From Mycobacterium sp. DL592 (GTDB taxonomy: Bacteria > Actinomycetota > Actinomycetes > Mycobacteriales > Mycobacteriaceae), in the NCBI RefSeq assembly GCF_011694515.1, contig NZ_CP050192.1, positions 357,932 through 421,931 on the forward strand: a stretch of 64,000 nucleotides of DNA. The letters are read 5' to 3'. Shown piece by piece: positions 40,188-49,902 of the stretch. The notes beneath the pieces are model-generated. The model made no database searches. It was not told the origin of the DNA and saw nothing but the letters and a program-made list of their open reading frames with translations. The position numbers were made by a program, and so were the translations under genes. The first letter of the stretch is position 1. Every line of letters begins with the position of its first letter.

Positions 40188-40850
40188 GTGTCGGAGACTG
40201 TCGCGGTCGTGACGGCCGCTGGTTCCGGTGAGCGGCTCGGTGCCGGAATTCCCAAAGCATTCGTCGATCTCGGCGGACGCACCATGCTCGAACGTGCCGT
40301 GGACGCACTTCTCGATTCCGGCGTCGTCGATCGGGTCGTCGTGGCCGCGCCCGAAGAGCGGGTCGACGCGACCAAACTCATCCTTGGTGACCGGGCCACC
40401 GTGGTGGCCGGTGGTCCGGAACGTCCCGATACCGTGCGGCGGGCGCTGGCCGCGGTAGGGGATCCGGACTTCGTCCTGGTCCACGACGCGGCCCGTCCGC
40501 TGACCCCGGTCGCACAGATCCAGCGGGTGGTTGCCGCACTGCGCGACGGACTTCGCGCTGTCATCCCGGTGCTCCCCGTCATCGACACCATCAAGGCCGT
40601 CGACGCCAACGGCGTGGTCCTGGGAACGCCCGAACGTGCCGGACTCCGCGCGGTCCAGACCCCGCAGGGCTTCGAAACCGCACTGCTACGCCGCGCCTAC
40701 GAGGGCGCCGCCCGCGCAGTCGTCACCGATGACGCCTCGCTGGTCGAGTTCCTGGGAACCCCGGTCCACACCGTCGCCGGTGACACGCTGGCCTTCAAGA
40801 TCACCACGCCGCTGGATCTGCGGCTCGCCCAAGCGGTGCTCGGCGCATGA
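40188..40850 (+). CDS. ispD: 2-C-methyl-D-erythritol 4-phosphate cytidylyltransferase
   Basis: 220 residues. [24 protein letters not shown] (CTP-binding signature), [10 protein letters not shown] and [12 protein letters not shown]. It makes CDP-ME in the MEP route to isoprenoids. GTG start at 40188. The stop overlaps the ATG of ispF (ATGA, 40847-40850). Confidence 0.95.
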   Translation: MSETVAVVTAAGSGERLGAGIPKAFVDLGGRTMLERAVDALLDSGVVDRVVVAAPEERVDATKLILGDRATVVAGGPERPDTVRRALAAVGDPDFVLVHDAARPLTPVAQIQRVVAALRDGLRAVIPVLPVIDTIKAVDANGVVLGTPERAGLRAVQTPQGFETALLRRAYEGAARAVVTDDASLVEFLGTPVHTVAGDTLAFKITTPLDLRLAQAVLGA

Positions 40851-41347
40851 CGATTCCCCGTGTCGGGCTGGGCACCGACGTCCACCCGATCGAAGCCGGC
40901 CGGCCCTGCTGGCTGTTGGGCCTGTTGTTCGACGGCGCCGACGGCTGCTCAGGGCACTCCGACGGCGACGTCGCCGTGCACGCGTTGTGCGACGCCCTGC
41001 TCTCGGCGGCCGGGCTCGGCGACCTCGGGGCGGTCTTCGGTGTCGACCAGCGGCAGTGGCGTGGCGTCACCGGCGCGCAGATGCTGGCACACGTGCGTGA
41101 CCTGCTGGCCGAGTCCGGTTTCGTGGTCGGCAACGCCGCGGTGCAGGTGATCGGTAACCGGCCCAAGATCGGTCCGCGCCGCGAGGAGGCGCAGCGGCTG
41201 CTCACCGAGCTGCTCGGCGCGCCGGTATCGGTGTCGGCGACGACGACAGACGGGTTGGGGCTGACGGGCCGCGGCGAGGGACTGGCGGCAGTGGCGACCG
41301 CTCTGGTGGTGTCCCGCGGCGACTCGGTGCCGGATAACGCCGATTAG
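40847..41347 (+). CDS. ispF: 2-C-methyl-D-erythritol 2,4-cyclodiphosphate synthase
   Basis: 166 residues. Metal ligands in GLGTDVHPI (Asp, His) and [18 protein letters not shown], and the C-terminal [17 protein letters not shown]. It cyclises CDP-ME2P to MEcPP. Coupled to ispD; 19 bp before cysS, which has its own likely promoter. Confidence 0.95.
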   Translation: MTIPRVGLGTDVHPIEAGRPCWLLGLLFDGADGCSGHSDGDVAVHALCDALLSAAGLGDLGAVFGVDQRQWRGVTGAQMLAHVRDLLAESGFVVGNAAVQVIGNRPKIGPRREEAQRLLTELLGAPVSVSATTTDGLGLTGRGEGLAAVATALVVSRGDSVPDNAD

Positions 41348-41352
41348 GCCGG

Positions 41353-41369
41353 TAAGCTGGCGCGTCGTG
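41353..41369 (+). promoter_or_regulatory. cysS leaderless promoter/start module
   Basis: TAAGCT (41353-41358) with 8 nt to the cysS GTG (41367). The 17-nt element TAAGCTGGCGCGTCGTG matches the lysS module at 22069-22085 at 16 of 17 positions. Confidence 0.55.
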
Positions 41370-42785
41370 ACCGGCACCAGTTTGCGATTACACGACACCT
41401 ACACCGGTGGCGTGCGCGAATTCGTGCCCATCCGGCCCGGCCATGCCTCCATCTATCTGTGCGGTGCGACCGTGCAGGGCCTGCCCCATATCGGACACGT
41501 CCGCAGCGGCGTGGCTTTCGACGTTCTTCGGCGCTGGCTGATGGCCAAGGGTTTCGACGTCGCCTTCATTCGCAATGTCACCGACATCGACGACAAGATC
41601 CTCACCAAGGCCGCCGACGCGGGTCGGCCGTGGTGGGAGTGGGCGGCCACCCACGAGCGTGAGTTCTCCGCCGCCTACGACGCCCTCGGTGTGCTGCCGC
41701 CCTCGGCGGAGCCGCGGGCGACCGGACACATCACCCAGATCGTCGAGCTCATCGATCGCCTTATCGACACCGGCCATGCCTACACCGGCTCCGGCGACGT
41801 CTACTTCGACGTGCTCAGCTTCCCGGAGTACGGCAAGTTGTCCGGGCACCGGATCGACGACGTGCACCAGGGCGAGGGCGCCGGCGAAGGTAAACGCGAC
41901 CAACGCGACTTCACGTTGTGGAAGGGCGCCAAGCCCGGCGAGCCGTCGTGGCCCACGCCGTGGGGCCGGGGTCGGCCGGGCTGGCATTCCGAGTGCGTCG
42001 CGATGGCCCATGAATACCTGGGCGCTGAATTCGACATCCATTGCGGTGGAATGGATTTGGTGTTCCCGCACCACGAGAACGAGATCGCCCAGGCCCGCGC
42101 CGCCGGCGACGGCTTCGCCAGGTACTGGCTGCACAACGGCTGGGTCACCATGGGCGGCGAAAAGATGAGCAAGTCGCTGGGGAACGTGCTATCGATTCCC
42201 GCTGTGCTGCAACGGGTTCGGCCGGCCGAGCTGCGCTACTACCTGGGCAGCGCGCACTACCGGTCCATGCTGGAGTTCTCCGAGAACGCTCTTCAGGACG
42301 CCGTCAAGGCATACACCGGCATCGAGGAGTTCCTGCACCGGGTGCGTACCCGGGTCGGGACCGTGGTGCCCGGCACCTGGACCGAGAAGTTCGGTGCCGC
42401 ACTCGACGACGACCTCGCCGTCCCGGTCGCACTGTCGGAGGTACACAGCGCGCGCGCCGACGGAAACCGGGCACTGGAGTCCGGCGACCACGAGACGGCG
42501 CTGGCCAAGGCCGGTGAAATCCGGGCCATGATGGACATTCTCGGCTGCGACCCGCTCAATGAACGGTGGGAGAACCGCGACGAGACCTCGGCCGCGCTCG
42601 GTGCGGTCGACGTCCTGGTGCGTGCAGAACTTCAGCGCCGCGACGACGCCCGCCAGACCCGCGACTGGGCGCAAGCCGACGAGATCCGGGACCGACTCAA
42701 GGAAGCCGGAATCGAAGTCACCGACACTGCAGACGGCCCGCAATGGGCGCTGCGCGAAGAAGGCAGCAAAGCAGATGGCGGGTAA
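41367..42785 (+). CDS. cysS: cysteinyl-tRNA synthetase
   Basis: 472 residues. Zn-binding Cys in [19 protein letters not shown] with the HIGH motif (HIGH in LPHIGH), Cys/His in CVAMA and [13 protein letters not shown], and KMSKS as [10 protein letters not shown]. It charges tRNA(Cys). GTG 41367 is the leaderless start. The C-terminal end overlaps rlmB by 11 bp. Confidence 0.96.
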   Translation: MTGTSLRLHDTYTGGVREFVPIRPGHASIYLCGATVQGLPHIGHVRSGVAFDVLRRWLMAKGFDVAFIRNVTDIDDKILTKAADAGRPWWEWAATHEREFSAAYDALGVLPPSAEPRATGHITQIVELIDRLIDTGHAYTGSGDVYFDVLSFPEYGKLSGHRIDDVHQGEGAGEGKRDQRDFTLWKGAKPGEPSWPTPWGRGRPGWHSECVAMAHEYLGAEFDIHCGGMDLVFPHHENEIAQARAAGDGFARYWLHNGWVTMGGEKMSKSLGNVLSIPAVLQRVRPAELRYYLGSAHYRSMLEFSENALQDAVKAYTGIEEFLHRVRTRVGTVVPGTWTEKFGAALDDDLAVPVALSEVHSARADGNRALESGDHETALAKAGEIRAMMDILGCDPLNERWENRDETSAALGAVDVLVRAELQRRDDARQTRDWAQADEIRDRLKEAGIEVTDTADGPQWALREEGSKADGG

Positions 42786-43713
42786 CTCCCAGCGCCGCGG
42801 CGCAATTCGCAAGGCAGGCACCAAGAAGGGGCCGACCGTCGGCTCAGGCGGGCAGCGCAGGCGCGGGCTCGAGGGGCGCGGCGCCACACCGCCGGCGCAC
42901 ATGCGTCCCGGACATCCGGCCAACAAGCGGGCCGCCAAACCGGCGCGCAAGCCGGCCACCAAGCCCACCGACGAAACCGAAATGGTCCTCGGCCGCAACC
43001 CGGTCGTGGAATGCCTGCGGGCAGACGCCCCGGCCAACGCGCTGTACGTGGCGCTGGGTGCCGAAGCCGACGAGCGGCTGACGGAGTCGGTGACACTGGC
43101 TGCCGATCGCGGCATCCCGATACTCGAGGTGCCGCGCACCGACCTGGACCGGATGAGCTCCAACGGCCTGCATCAGGGCATCGCTCTTCAGGTGCCGCCC
43201 TACCGCTACACCCATCCCGACGACCTGCTGGCCTCGGCGACGCGCGACGTCGACCCGGCCCTGCTGGTCGCGCTCGACAACATCTCCGACCCGCGCAACC
43301 TGGGGGCTATCGTGCGCTCGGTGGCAGCGTTCGCCGGGCACGGTGTGCTCATCCCGCAACGGCGTTCGGCGTCGGTGACCGCGGTGGCCTGGCGCACCAG
43401 TGCCGGTGCGGCAGCGCGTGTTCCGGTCGCCCGCGCCACCAACCTCAACCGCACGCTCAAGGAGTGGTCGGATGCGGGCCTGCAGGTGGTCGGCCTGGAC
43501 GCCGAGGGCGACACCGAACTGGACGAGTTCGACGCCTCCGGTCCGTTGGTCGTGGTGGTCGGGTCCGAAGGCAAGGGGCTGTCGCGGCTGGTGCGCCAGA
43601 CCTGTGACGTGGTGGTGTCGATTCCGATGGCAGGGCCGATGGAGTCGTTGAACGCGTCGGTGGCCGCCGGTGTGGTGCTCGCCGAAGTGGCCCGCCAGCG
43701 CCGCCGCCGCTAG
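42775..43713 (+). CDS. rlmB: 23S rRNA (guanosine-2'-O-)-methyltransferase RlmB (TrmH/SpoU family)
   Basis: 312 residues. A long basic N-terminal tail (about 1-65, rich in Lys, Arg, Pro) precedes the substrate-binding domain ([13 protein letters not shown]) and the SPOUT knot with [36 protein letters not shown] and [19 protein letters not shown]. It probably methylates a 23S rRNA guanosine. It starts inside cysS at ATG 42775; Rv3579c is the counterpart. Confidence 0.92.
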   Translation: MAGNSQRRGAIRKAGTKKGPTVGSGGQRRRGLEGRGATPPAHMRPGHPANKRAAKPARKPATKPTDETEMVLGRNPVVECLRADAPANALYVALGAEADERLTESVTLAADRGIPILEVPRTDLDRMSSNGLHQGIALQVPPYRYTHPDDLLASATRDVDPALLVALDNISDPRNLGAIVRSVAAFAGHGVLIPQRRSASVTAVAWRTSAGAAARVPVARATNLNRTLKEWSDAGLQVVGLDAEGDTELDEFDASGPLVVVVGSEGKGLSRLVRQTCDVVVSIPMAGPMESLNASVAAGVVLAEVARQRRRR

Positions 43714-43723
43714 GACCCGGGCC

Positions 43724-44608
43724 TCAGGCCGCGACGGTGTCGCGGTTGCTGTTTCCGACCCCGCGGCTGTGCCGGCCGTCGACCGACTGCGGCACGTCGC
43801 CGGCCAGGGTGACCCGGTGGACCAGGCGCCGTTGGTTGTCGTAGTTGTCGATGGCCCGGTGCTGGGTGGCGCGGTTGTCCCAGATCGCGACGTCGCCGGG
43901 CTGCCATTCCCAGCGAATGACGTTCTCGGGCTGAGTGATTCGACGTTGGAGTAGATCGATCACGGTGGCGGACTCGTGGGGGTCGAGCCCGAGGATGTAC
44001 TTGACGAAGGACCCCACGAGCAGCGAGCGCTCACCGGTTTCGGGATGCACGCGCACGATCGGATGTTCGGTGCGGAAGTCGGATGCGGTGAAGTCGACCA
44101 GTTCGTTGATCCCGTCGATCTTGCTGTTGATCACATAGTCGAACTGGTTGGAATGCAACGCCCACAGGTCTTCGGTGAATCGCTTGAGGCTCGAGGGCAG
44201 CGCTTCGTAGGCGGCCACCGTCGAGGCCCACAGGGTCGATCCGCCGTAGCTGGGCAGGATGACCGCCCGCAGGATGGAGGCCTTGGGGTAATTGGCCAGG
44301 AATGTCACGTCGGTGTGCCACTGGGTGGCCTTGCCCCATTCGGAGTCCAGCGGTTGGATCAGTGCCTTCTCCGGGTCGGCGTGCTTGATGGACGGGTGCG
44401 CGACGGGAGTTCCGAGTAGCCGCCCGAACTCCTGCTGCTGGGTGTCGTCGAGGTGGTGCTGGCCCCGGAAGAAGATCACCTTGTTGTCCAGCAGTGCTTT
44501 CTCGATGAGGTGTACCGCGTCGGGATCGAGGTTCCCGTCCAGTCGGACGCCGTCGATCTGGGCGCCGATCCGGCTGGTCAATTTCGTCACAGTCACGGTG
44601 CTGGCCAT
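43724..44608 (-). CDS. TauD/TfdA-family Fe(II)/2-oxoglutarate dioxygenase (alkylsulfatase-like)
   Basis: 294 residues. The metal triad is visible as WHTDVTF (His, Asp) and TQHRAIDNY (His), with Arg in the HRVTL block for 2-oxoglutarate. The sequence follows the sulfate-ester dioxygenase Rv3406 type ([31 protein letters not shown]). It likely oxidises sulfate or sulfonate compounds to release sulfur. A good ribosome site AGAGG lies before ATG 44608. Divergent from tetR with palindromic operators in between. No Rv3406 counterpart is expected at this location, so the pair is an accessory insertion between rlmB and the permease. Confidence 0.88.
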   Translation of the reverse strand: MASTVTVTKLTSRIGAQIDGVRLDGNLDPDAVHLIEKALLDNKVIFFRGQHHLDDTQQQEFGRLLGTPVAHPSIKHADPEKALIQPLDSEWGKATQWHTDVTFLANYPKASILRAVILPSYGGSTLWASTVAAYEALPSSLKRFTEDLWALHSNQFDYVINSKIDGINELVDFTASDFRTEHPIVRVHPETGERSLLVGSFVKYILGLDPHESATVIDLLQRRITQPENVIRWEWQPGDVAIWDNRATQHRAIDNYDNQRRLVHRVTLAGDVPQSVDGRHSRGVGNSNRDTVAA

Positions 44609-44634
44609 CGTGAACCTCTCGTCGCGGTGCGGTC

Positions 44635-44650
44635 GTAGTCGGGTGACTAC
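44635..44650. promoter_or_regulatory. palindromic operator 1 (TetR candidate)
   Basis: GTAGTCGGGTGACTAC: 6-bp arms GTAGTC/GACTAC around GGGT. It matches operator 2 at 12 of 12 arm positions. Centre-to-centre distance to operator 2 is 34 bp. Confidence 0.6.
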
Positions 44651-44664
44651 AGCTGATGGTGAGC

Positions 44665-44670
44665 TATCGT
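44665..44670 (+). promoter_or_regulatory. leaderless -10 element of the TetR gene (TATCGT)
   Basis: TATCGT ends 6 nt before ATG 44677, so the transcription start sits inside operator 2, a natural place for autorepression. Confidence 0.5.
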
Positions 44671-44684
44671 AGTCACATGACTAC
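44669..44684. promoter_or_regulatory. palindromic operator 2 (TetR candidate), overlapping the tetR start codon
   Basis: GTAGTCACATGACTAC: 7-bp arms GTAGTCA/TGACTAC around CA. It covers the tetR ATG. With operator 1 it gives the consensus GTAGTCNNNTGACTAC. Confidence 0.65.
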
Positions 44685-45255
44685 ACCGTCGGCAACAGCA
44701 TCGGAGGTTGCCTGTCCGCGGGGCAGGGAAGAGGTGGTGGACGCGATCCTGGTGGCGGCTGCCGATCTGTTCGCCGAGCGGGGTCCGACGGCCACCTCCA
44801 TCAGGGATGTCGCGGCGCGGGCGGGCGTCAACCACGGCCTCGTCTACCGCCATTTCGGAACCAAGGATCAACTCGTCGGCGCCGTACTCACTTGGCTCGG
44901 CTCGTATTTCACTGCGCTGATCGCCAGCTCACCCGAGCCGGCGGTGGCCCAGGCCGCGATCGACCGTCACCTGCGGGTGATCGCCCGGGTCTCACTCGAT
45001 GGCTTTCCGGTGGGAGAGTTGCAGTCCACCTTCCCCAACGTGGCCTTAATACTGGATCCGTTGTTGCGCCAGCACGGTGACGACCGCGAGACCAGACTTG
45101 CTGCGGCACATAGCCTCGCGGTCTATGTGAGCTGGTGTCTGTTCGGGGACTTCCTGCGAGCGGCGACCGGTCTCAAGGACGTTCCCGAGGCCGACGTGCA
45201 GGCCTCGATCCTGGCGGCCACCGCGGCGCTGTGCGCAGCGCCCGGGCGCGGCTGA
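44677..45255 (+). CDS. TetR-family transcriptional regulator
   Basis: 192 residues. The N-terminal HTH has [44 protein letters not shown]; the C-terminal ligand domain is not similar to any named regulator. It is divergent from the dioxygenase with two matched palindromes in the 68-bp gap, so it most likely represses both genes. Leaderless ATG 44677 is favoured over GTG-type upstream starts. Confidence 0.9.
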   Translation: MTTPSATASEVACPRGREEVVDAILVAAADLFAERGPTATSIRDVAARAGVNHGLVYRHFGTKDQLVGAVLTWLGSYFTALIASSPEPAVAQAAIDRHLRVIARVSLDGFPVGELQSTFPNVALILDPLLRQHGDDRETRLAAAHSLAVYVSWCLFGDFLRAATGLKDVPEADVQASILAATAALCAAPGRG

Positions 45256-45260
45256 CGGGA

Positions 45261-46499
45261 TCAGGCGCCGATCAGCCGGATTCCCGCCCACAGTGCCACC
45301 ACGGCGACGACGAGGCACAGCGGCACCGTCAGCAGTCCCAGCCAGGTGAACTCCCGCACGCCGGTCGGCTCGCCGTGCTGGTGCAGAATCCGCCGCCACA
45401 GCAGGTTGGCCAGCGAGCCGACATAGGTCAGGTTCGGTCCGATGTTGACCCCGATCAGCACCGCCAGCACCGCGGCCGGGCCACTGACGAGGGGCAGCAG
45501 CACCAGCACCGCAGGCAGGTTGTTCACGACATTGGACAGCACCGCGGCCAGGGCCGCGATACCGAGCAGCGCCGCCAGGCTGTCCCCTGCGGGCAGCAGA
45601 TCGCCGGCGGCGGTATCGAGCCCGTTGACCATGACGGCCTTGACCACCACGGCCAGCGCCAGGACGAACACACAGAACGGCAGGTTCAGCGAGCGGGCGA
45701 TGCCGCCAATTGTGCTGCGCCGCTGGGCAAGCGGCCGCACGCCGAGCACCAGCACACCGGCAAGCGCAGCCCAGGCCGGCGACAGCCCGGCGAACGACGT
45801 CACGGCGAAGCCCACCAGGGTCAAGCCCAGCACCACCAACACGAACACCGGTCGCGGCACGGGCTCGGGGGCATCGACGGCGGGCAGGGCGGCGAGGTCG
45901 CGGCGGAACACCAGGCGCAGCACCGCGTACTCGGCGGCCACAGCCACCAGCCACGGTGCGGCCATCAGCACGCTGAACCGGGTGAACGACAACCCGGCAG
46001 CGCTGAATGCCAGCAGATTGGTCAGGTTGGAGACCGGTAGCAACAGGGACGCGGTGTTGGACAGGTGCGCGGTGGCATACAGGTGGGGGCGTGCCGGCAC
46101 CCGCAGCATCCGCGCGGTCGCCAGCACGACCGGTGTCAGCAGCACCACCGTGGCGTCGAGGCTCAGGATCGCCGTCGTTGCCGCGGCGACGACGAACACC
46201 TGGCCCAGCAGGCGGCGCGGTCGGCCCGTGCTGGTGCGTGCCATCCACGACCCGGCCGCCTCGAACAGGCCCTCGTCGTCGCAGAGGCTGGCCAGTGCAA
46301 GCACGGCAGCCAGGAACGCCACGACCGGCAGCATCCGGCTCATCTCGGTGACCGCGTCGTGTGGTGTCACCGCGCCGACGGCGATGACGACGGCCGCGGC
46401 CGGAACCGCCGCCACCGCCTCGGACCAGCCGGCCGGCCGTGCGATCGCGAACAGCAGGACGGCCGCCAACAGCACCAGCGAGATGATCAGGTCGGTCAA
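45261..46499 (-). CDS. SLC13/ArsB-NhaD-type permease (Rv3578/ArsB2-like)
   Basis: 412 residues, about 10-11 membrane segments of the ion-transporter superfamily. Motifs resemble Rv3578 (arsB2): CDDEGLFEAAGSWMAR and SLDATVVLLTPVVLA in the first repeat, and NVVNNLPAVLVLLPL with GVNIGPNLTYVGSLANLLW in the second. ArsB exports arsenite; whether this one moves arsenite or another anion is not determinable because no arsC or arsR is adjacent. TTG 46499 is the start, 3 bp after the MBL stop. Confidence 0.82.
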   Translation of the reverse strand: MTDLIISLVLLAAVLLFAIARPAGWSEAVAAVPAAAVVIAVGAVTPHDAVTEMSRMLPVVAFLAAVLALASLCDDEGLFEAAGSWMARTSTGRPRRLLGQVFVVAAATTAILSLDATVVLLTPVVLATARMLRVPARPHLYATAHLSNTASLLLPVSNLTNLLAFSAAGLSFTRFSVLMAAPWLVAVAAEYAVLRLVFRRDLAALPAVDAPEPVPRPVFVLVVLGLTLVGFAVTSFAGLSPAWAALAGVLVLGVRPLAQRRSTIGGIARSLNLPFCVFVLALAVVVKAVMVNGLDTAAGDLLPAGDSLAALLGIAALAAVLSNVVNNLPAVLVLLPLVSGPAAVLAVLIGVNIGPNLTYVGSLANLLWRRILHQHGEPTGVREFTWLGLLTVPLCLVVAVVALWAGIRLIGA

Positions 46500-46502
46500 G
46501 AC

Positions 46503-47423
46503 TCAGGTCCAGGGGTCGGTGGGCTGCCACACCGTCGGCAGGTGCAACCGCACGCCGTCACGGTCGGCCAGACGTGACAGCACGCGCATCGTGACGTCGA
46601 GATCGTCTGCGGCGTAGGGCAGCGCTCGAAGTGGTTCGGTCAGCGGGCGGAAGAAGTCATCCCAGTGGATGAGGATCACCCGTTGTGCCCCAACGGCTTC
46701 GACGGTGTGCCGCCAGTAGTCGGTGATGTAGTCCTCCGGCTGGGGGCCGAGTTGACCGACGCCGAGGTAGACCACCTCGCCGCGCCGGCCCTCGAGTGCG
46801 CCGGGGACGAATCCGGCGCTGCCCTGGATCAGCACTCTGCGGTCGCTGGGTGTGTGGTGGATGAGCGTGGACCACGCCTCACCGCAGCGGTAGGCCGCCG
46901 CTTTGACCGGGGGGACGACTGGTCGGGTGATCTCCCCGGGGAAGCGATCCGGTGGGCAGTGGTGCGATTCGATCAGCGTCACGTCGAAGGGCCCGAGACT
47001 CAGCGGCTCGCCGGGATGGGCGACGACGATGCTGCCGGAGCCAAGGCCGGCTCCGCGAGCCACATTGGCGGCCGACTGGCCGCCGATCACCTGTGCCCCG
47101 GTTCGCTGGGCGACTACCGCGGAGTCCATGACGTGGTCGAAGTGGGTGTGCACGGGCAGCACCGCGGCAAGCCGGTTGATCCCGGCCCGGTTCAGGCAGT
47201 AGTCGATCCGCGACTCCGACGGGGTGAGCCGCCGCAATCCCACGTCGAGCAGGCTAGGGCGGGAGAAGAACCCGTCGGTGAGCACCGCGGTGGTGCCGTC
47301 GTCGACCAACAGCGTCGACACACCCAGCCAGGTGATGGCCAGCGCCGCATCGGGTTTGGCGGCGGTCAGGTCGAACCGGTCGCGGTAGTCGCCGATGTCG
47401 GGGCGGCCGAGCTTCAGGCGCAT
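46503..47423 (-). CDS. MBL-fold metallo-hydrolase (Rv3577-like)
   Basis: 306 residues. HTHFDHVMD metal motif (VLPVHTHFDH), plus ESHHCPPDRF and LIHWDDFF for the other ligands. WLGVSTLLVDDGTTAVLTDGFF is the opening of the fold. Cytoplasmic. It is coupled to the upstream pxpA (starts at ATG 47423 overlapping its stop) and to the downstream permease. Substrate not known. Confidence 0.83.
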   Translation of the reverse strand: MRLKLGRPDIGDYRDRFDLTAAKPDAALAITWLGVSTLLVDDGTTAVLTDGFFSRPSLLDVGLRRLTPSESRIDYCLNRAGINRLAAVLPVHTHFDHVMDSAVVAQRTGAQVIGGQSAANVARGAGLGSGSIVVAHPGEPLSLGPFDVTLIESHHCPPDRFPGEITRPVVPPVKAAAYRCGEAWSTLIHHTPSDRRVLIQGSAGFVPGALEGRRGEVVYLGVGQLGPQPEDYITDYWRHTVEAVGAQRVILIHWDDFFRPLTEPLRALPYAADDLDVTMRVLSRLADRDGVRLHLPTVWQPTDPWT

Positions 47424-48181
47424 CAGGTGAAGGCCGTCAGCTCGACGCCGGCGGCGAGCAGGCGTTCACGAACCGCTGTGGCGATTTCCACCGCACCCGG
47501 TGAATCACCATGTACACAAACCGATTCCACCTCGATGGTGATCGTGGTCCCGTCGATCGCTTTGACCTGTCCGGAGGTCACCATCGTCGACACGCGGTCG
47601 GCGATCTGAGCCGGGTCGCGCAGCACGGCGCCCTTCTCACGCCGGGAGACCAGCTGACCGTCGGGCTGGTAGGCGCGATCGGCGAAGGCCTCAGCGACGG
47701 TGCGCAGGCCCAATGCGCGGGCCTCGTCGAAGAACACCGACCCGGCCAGCCCGAGCACCGGCAGGCCCGGGTCGACGGCGTGGATCGCCTGCGCTACGGC
47801 GCGGGCCTGCCCTCGGTCGTTGACGATCGTGTTGTACAGGGCGCCATGGGGTTTGACGTAGCCGACGGCTGTCCCGGCGGCCTGGGCCAGCCCGCGCAGG
47901 GCGCCGATCTGGTAGATGATGTCGGCGGTCAGCTCGGCGGGCTCGACGTCGATGTAGCGGCGGCCGAAGCCGGCGAGGTCGAAGTAGCCGACCTGGGCGC
48001 CGATCCGCACACCGGACCGCGCTGCGGACTCACAGGTGCGGGCCAGCCGCACCGGGTTGCCCGCGTGGAAGCCGCATGCGAGGTTCGCGCTGGTGACGAT
48101 GCCGAGCATGGCGTCGTCGTCACCGAGTTCCCAGACGCCGAAACCCTCGCCCAGGTCTGCATTGAGATCCACTGACGGCAC
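47423..48181 (-). CDS. pxpA: 5-oxoprolinase subunit A (LamB/YcsF family)
   Basis: 252 residues. [33 protein letters not shown] and VKPHGALYN are the PxpA signature. PxpA normally works with PxpB and PxpC to hydrolyse 5-oxo-L-proline with ATP; neither partner is next to it here. The GTG starts at 48181 or 48172 are both possible. It is linked to the MBL protein by overlap of one base (47423). Confidence 0.88.
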   Translation of the reverse strand: MPSVDLNADLGEGFGVWELGDDDAMLGIVTSANLACGFHAGNPVRLARTCESAARSGVRIGAQVGYFDLAGFGRRYIDVEPAELTADIIYQIGALRGLAQAAGTAVGYVKPHGALYNTIVNDRGQARAVAQAIHAVDPGLPVLGLAGSVFFDEARALGLRTVAEAFADRAYQPDGQLVSRREKGAVLRDPAQIADRVSTMVTSGQVKAIDGTTITIEVESVCVHGDSPGAVEIATAVRERLLAAGVELTAFT

Positions 48182-48221
48182 CGGCCCAGCCTATGGGTCG
48201 CCGGGCGGCACCGGAAAGCCG

Positions 48222-49088
48222 CTACGCCGCCGCCGGGTCATGCTGGCGCCTGCTGATCGCCCAGCACACCAGGTAGATCACGAACGAGATCGTCGTGACG
48301 AACACTGACACCGGAACGCCGGGCGCCAGCGACAGCACGATGCCCGCGACTGCCGAGACCTCGGCGAAGAGCACCGACGCCGCGATCACCGCCACCGGTG
48401 AGCTGAACACCCGCGCCGCTGCGGCCGCCGGCGTGATCAGCAGCGACATCACCAGCAGTGCGCCGACGATCTGTACGCCCTGGGCGGCGACCACGCCGAC
48501 CAGCGCTGCGAACACTATGCCCAGCGCCCGCACCGGTACGCCGCGCGCCGCGGCCACCTCAGGGTCGGCCGTCGCGAACAGCAGCGGGCGGTAGCTGACC
48601 GCCAGGACCACGATCACCACCACCGTCACGGCCACCAGCAGCGCCAGCCCCGAGTAGCCGACCCCGACGATCTGGCCGGTCAGCAAGGCGAAGCTGGTTC
48701 CGGCCCGGCCGGGGTAGAGGTGGATGAACAGCACCGCCAGGCCGAGGCCGAACGCCAGCACCACACCGATCGCGGAATCCCGCTCGCGGGCCCGCTGGCC
48801 CAGCACCCCGAAGAGGATCGCCGCCAGCCCGCAGCCCAGCAGCGCGCCGATGCCGACGTTGAAGCCGGCCAGCAGTGCGAAGGCCGCGCCGGTCAGGGAC
48901 AGCTCGCTGGAGCCGTGCACCGCAAACGACATCTGGCGCATCACGATGAACGGCCCGATCAGCCCGGCCACCAGTGCCAGCAGGGCGGCCGCGATGAGGG
49001 CTTGCTGGACGAAGTCACGCCCGAGCAGATCGGCGGTGACGCCGAACGAGAACAGGTGCCCCAGCAGGTGGGAGAGTTCGTCACTCAT
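48222..49088 (-). CDS. metal (zinc/manganese) ABC transporter permease
   Basis: 288 residues, about 8 membrane segments; FVQQALIAAALLALVAGLIGPFIVMRQMSFAVHGSSELSLTG is the ZnuB/MntB family signature. It overlaps the ATPase by 8 bp. Together with the two genes upstream it forms an importer, most likely for Zn(II). No gene lies downstream in the same operon before pxpA. Confidence 0.9.
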   Translation of the reverse strand: MSDELSHLLGHLFSFGVTADLLGRDFVQQALIAAALLALVAGLIGPFIVMRQMSFAVHGSSELSLTGAAFALLAGFNVGIGALLGCGLAAILFGVLGQRARERDSAIGVVLAFGLGLAVLFIHLYPGRAGTSFALLTGQIVGVGYSGLALLVAVTVVVIVVLAVSYRPLLFATADPEVAAARGVPVRALGIVFAALVGVVAAQGVQIVGALLVMSLLITPAAAAARVFSSPVAVIAASVLFAEVSAVAGIVLSLAPGVPVSVFVTTISFVIYLVCWAISRRQHDPAAA

Positions 49089-49893
49089 GGGTGTGGCCCT
49101 GGGTGTGTCCGGAGTGGTCGAAGTGTTCGCCGACGACCACGTACCGATTGCCGACCTGGACCACCTGGATGTCGGCGCGGTAGAGCTCCGAGAGAGTCTC
49201 GGAGGTCATCACCTCGGCCACGGTGCCGATCCGGAACCGACCGTCGACCAGATAGATGACCCGGTCGACGTAGGGCAGCACGGGGTTGACCTCGTGGGTC
49301 ACGAAGAGCACCGCGGTGCCGGACTGGCGGCGCCGGTCGATGAGCTGGGCGACCAGCCGGGCATTGGCGGGGTCGAGGTTGAGCAGCGGCTCGTCGCACA
49401 GCAGCAGCACCGGGTCACTGGCCAGCGCCTGGGCGACCCGGAGCCGTTGCAGCTCGCCGCCGGACATCACCCCGACCGCCACCTTCGCCAGCTTCAGCGC
49501 GTGCACCTGGGCCAGCGCCCGGTCGACGGCCTCGCGGCGGTGGTGGCGCGCGGTGGGGTTCAGCGATGCGACGCCCCAGCGGTGTCCGTCGATACCGAGG
49601 CCGACGAGGTCGCGGCCGCGCAGGCTCAGTCCGCGGTCGACGGCACGGTGCTGGGGGACGTAGCCGATCTTCTCGCTTCCGGCCTCGACCGGCCGGCCCT
49701 GGATCGTCGCGGTGCCTGCGGACAGCGACAGCTGGCCGAGCAGCACCTTGAGCAGCGACGTCTTGCCGGTCCCGTTCGGTCCCAGGATGGCGATGAACTC
49801 ACCGGCCGACACCGTCAGGTCGAGGTGATCCCACAGCACCCGGTCGCCGAAGGCCAACCGGGCACCGGTCAACGACACGACCTCGGCAGCCAC
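49081..49893 (-). CDS. metal ABC transporter ATP-binding protein
   Basis: 270 residues. Walker A GPNGTGKTS, signature MSGGELQRL (ABC signature), Walker B LLLCDEPLLNLD and the His switch FVTHEVNPV. It energises the zinc importer. The C-terminal GEHFDHSGHTQGHTHE is a His-rich tail that could bind metal. GTG start at 49893, 9 bp after the substrate-binding gene. Confidence 0.93.
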   Translation of the reverse strand: MAAEVVSLTGARLAFGDRVLWDHLDLTVSAGEFIAILGPNGTGKTSLLKVLLGQLSLSAGTATIQGRPVEAGSEKIGYVPQHRAVDRGLSLRGRDLVGLGIDGHRWGVASLNPTARHHRREAVDRALAQVHALKLAKVAVGVMSGGELQRLRVAQALASDPVLLLCDEPLLNLDPANARLVAQLIDRRRQSGTAVLFVTHEVNPVLPYVDRVIYLVDGRFRIGTVAEVMTSETLSELYRADIQVVQVGNRYVVVGEHFDHSGHTQGHTHE

Positions 49894-49902
49894 AAGCAGT
49901 GA

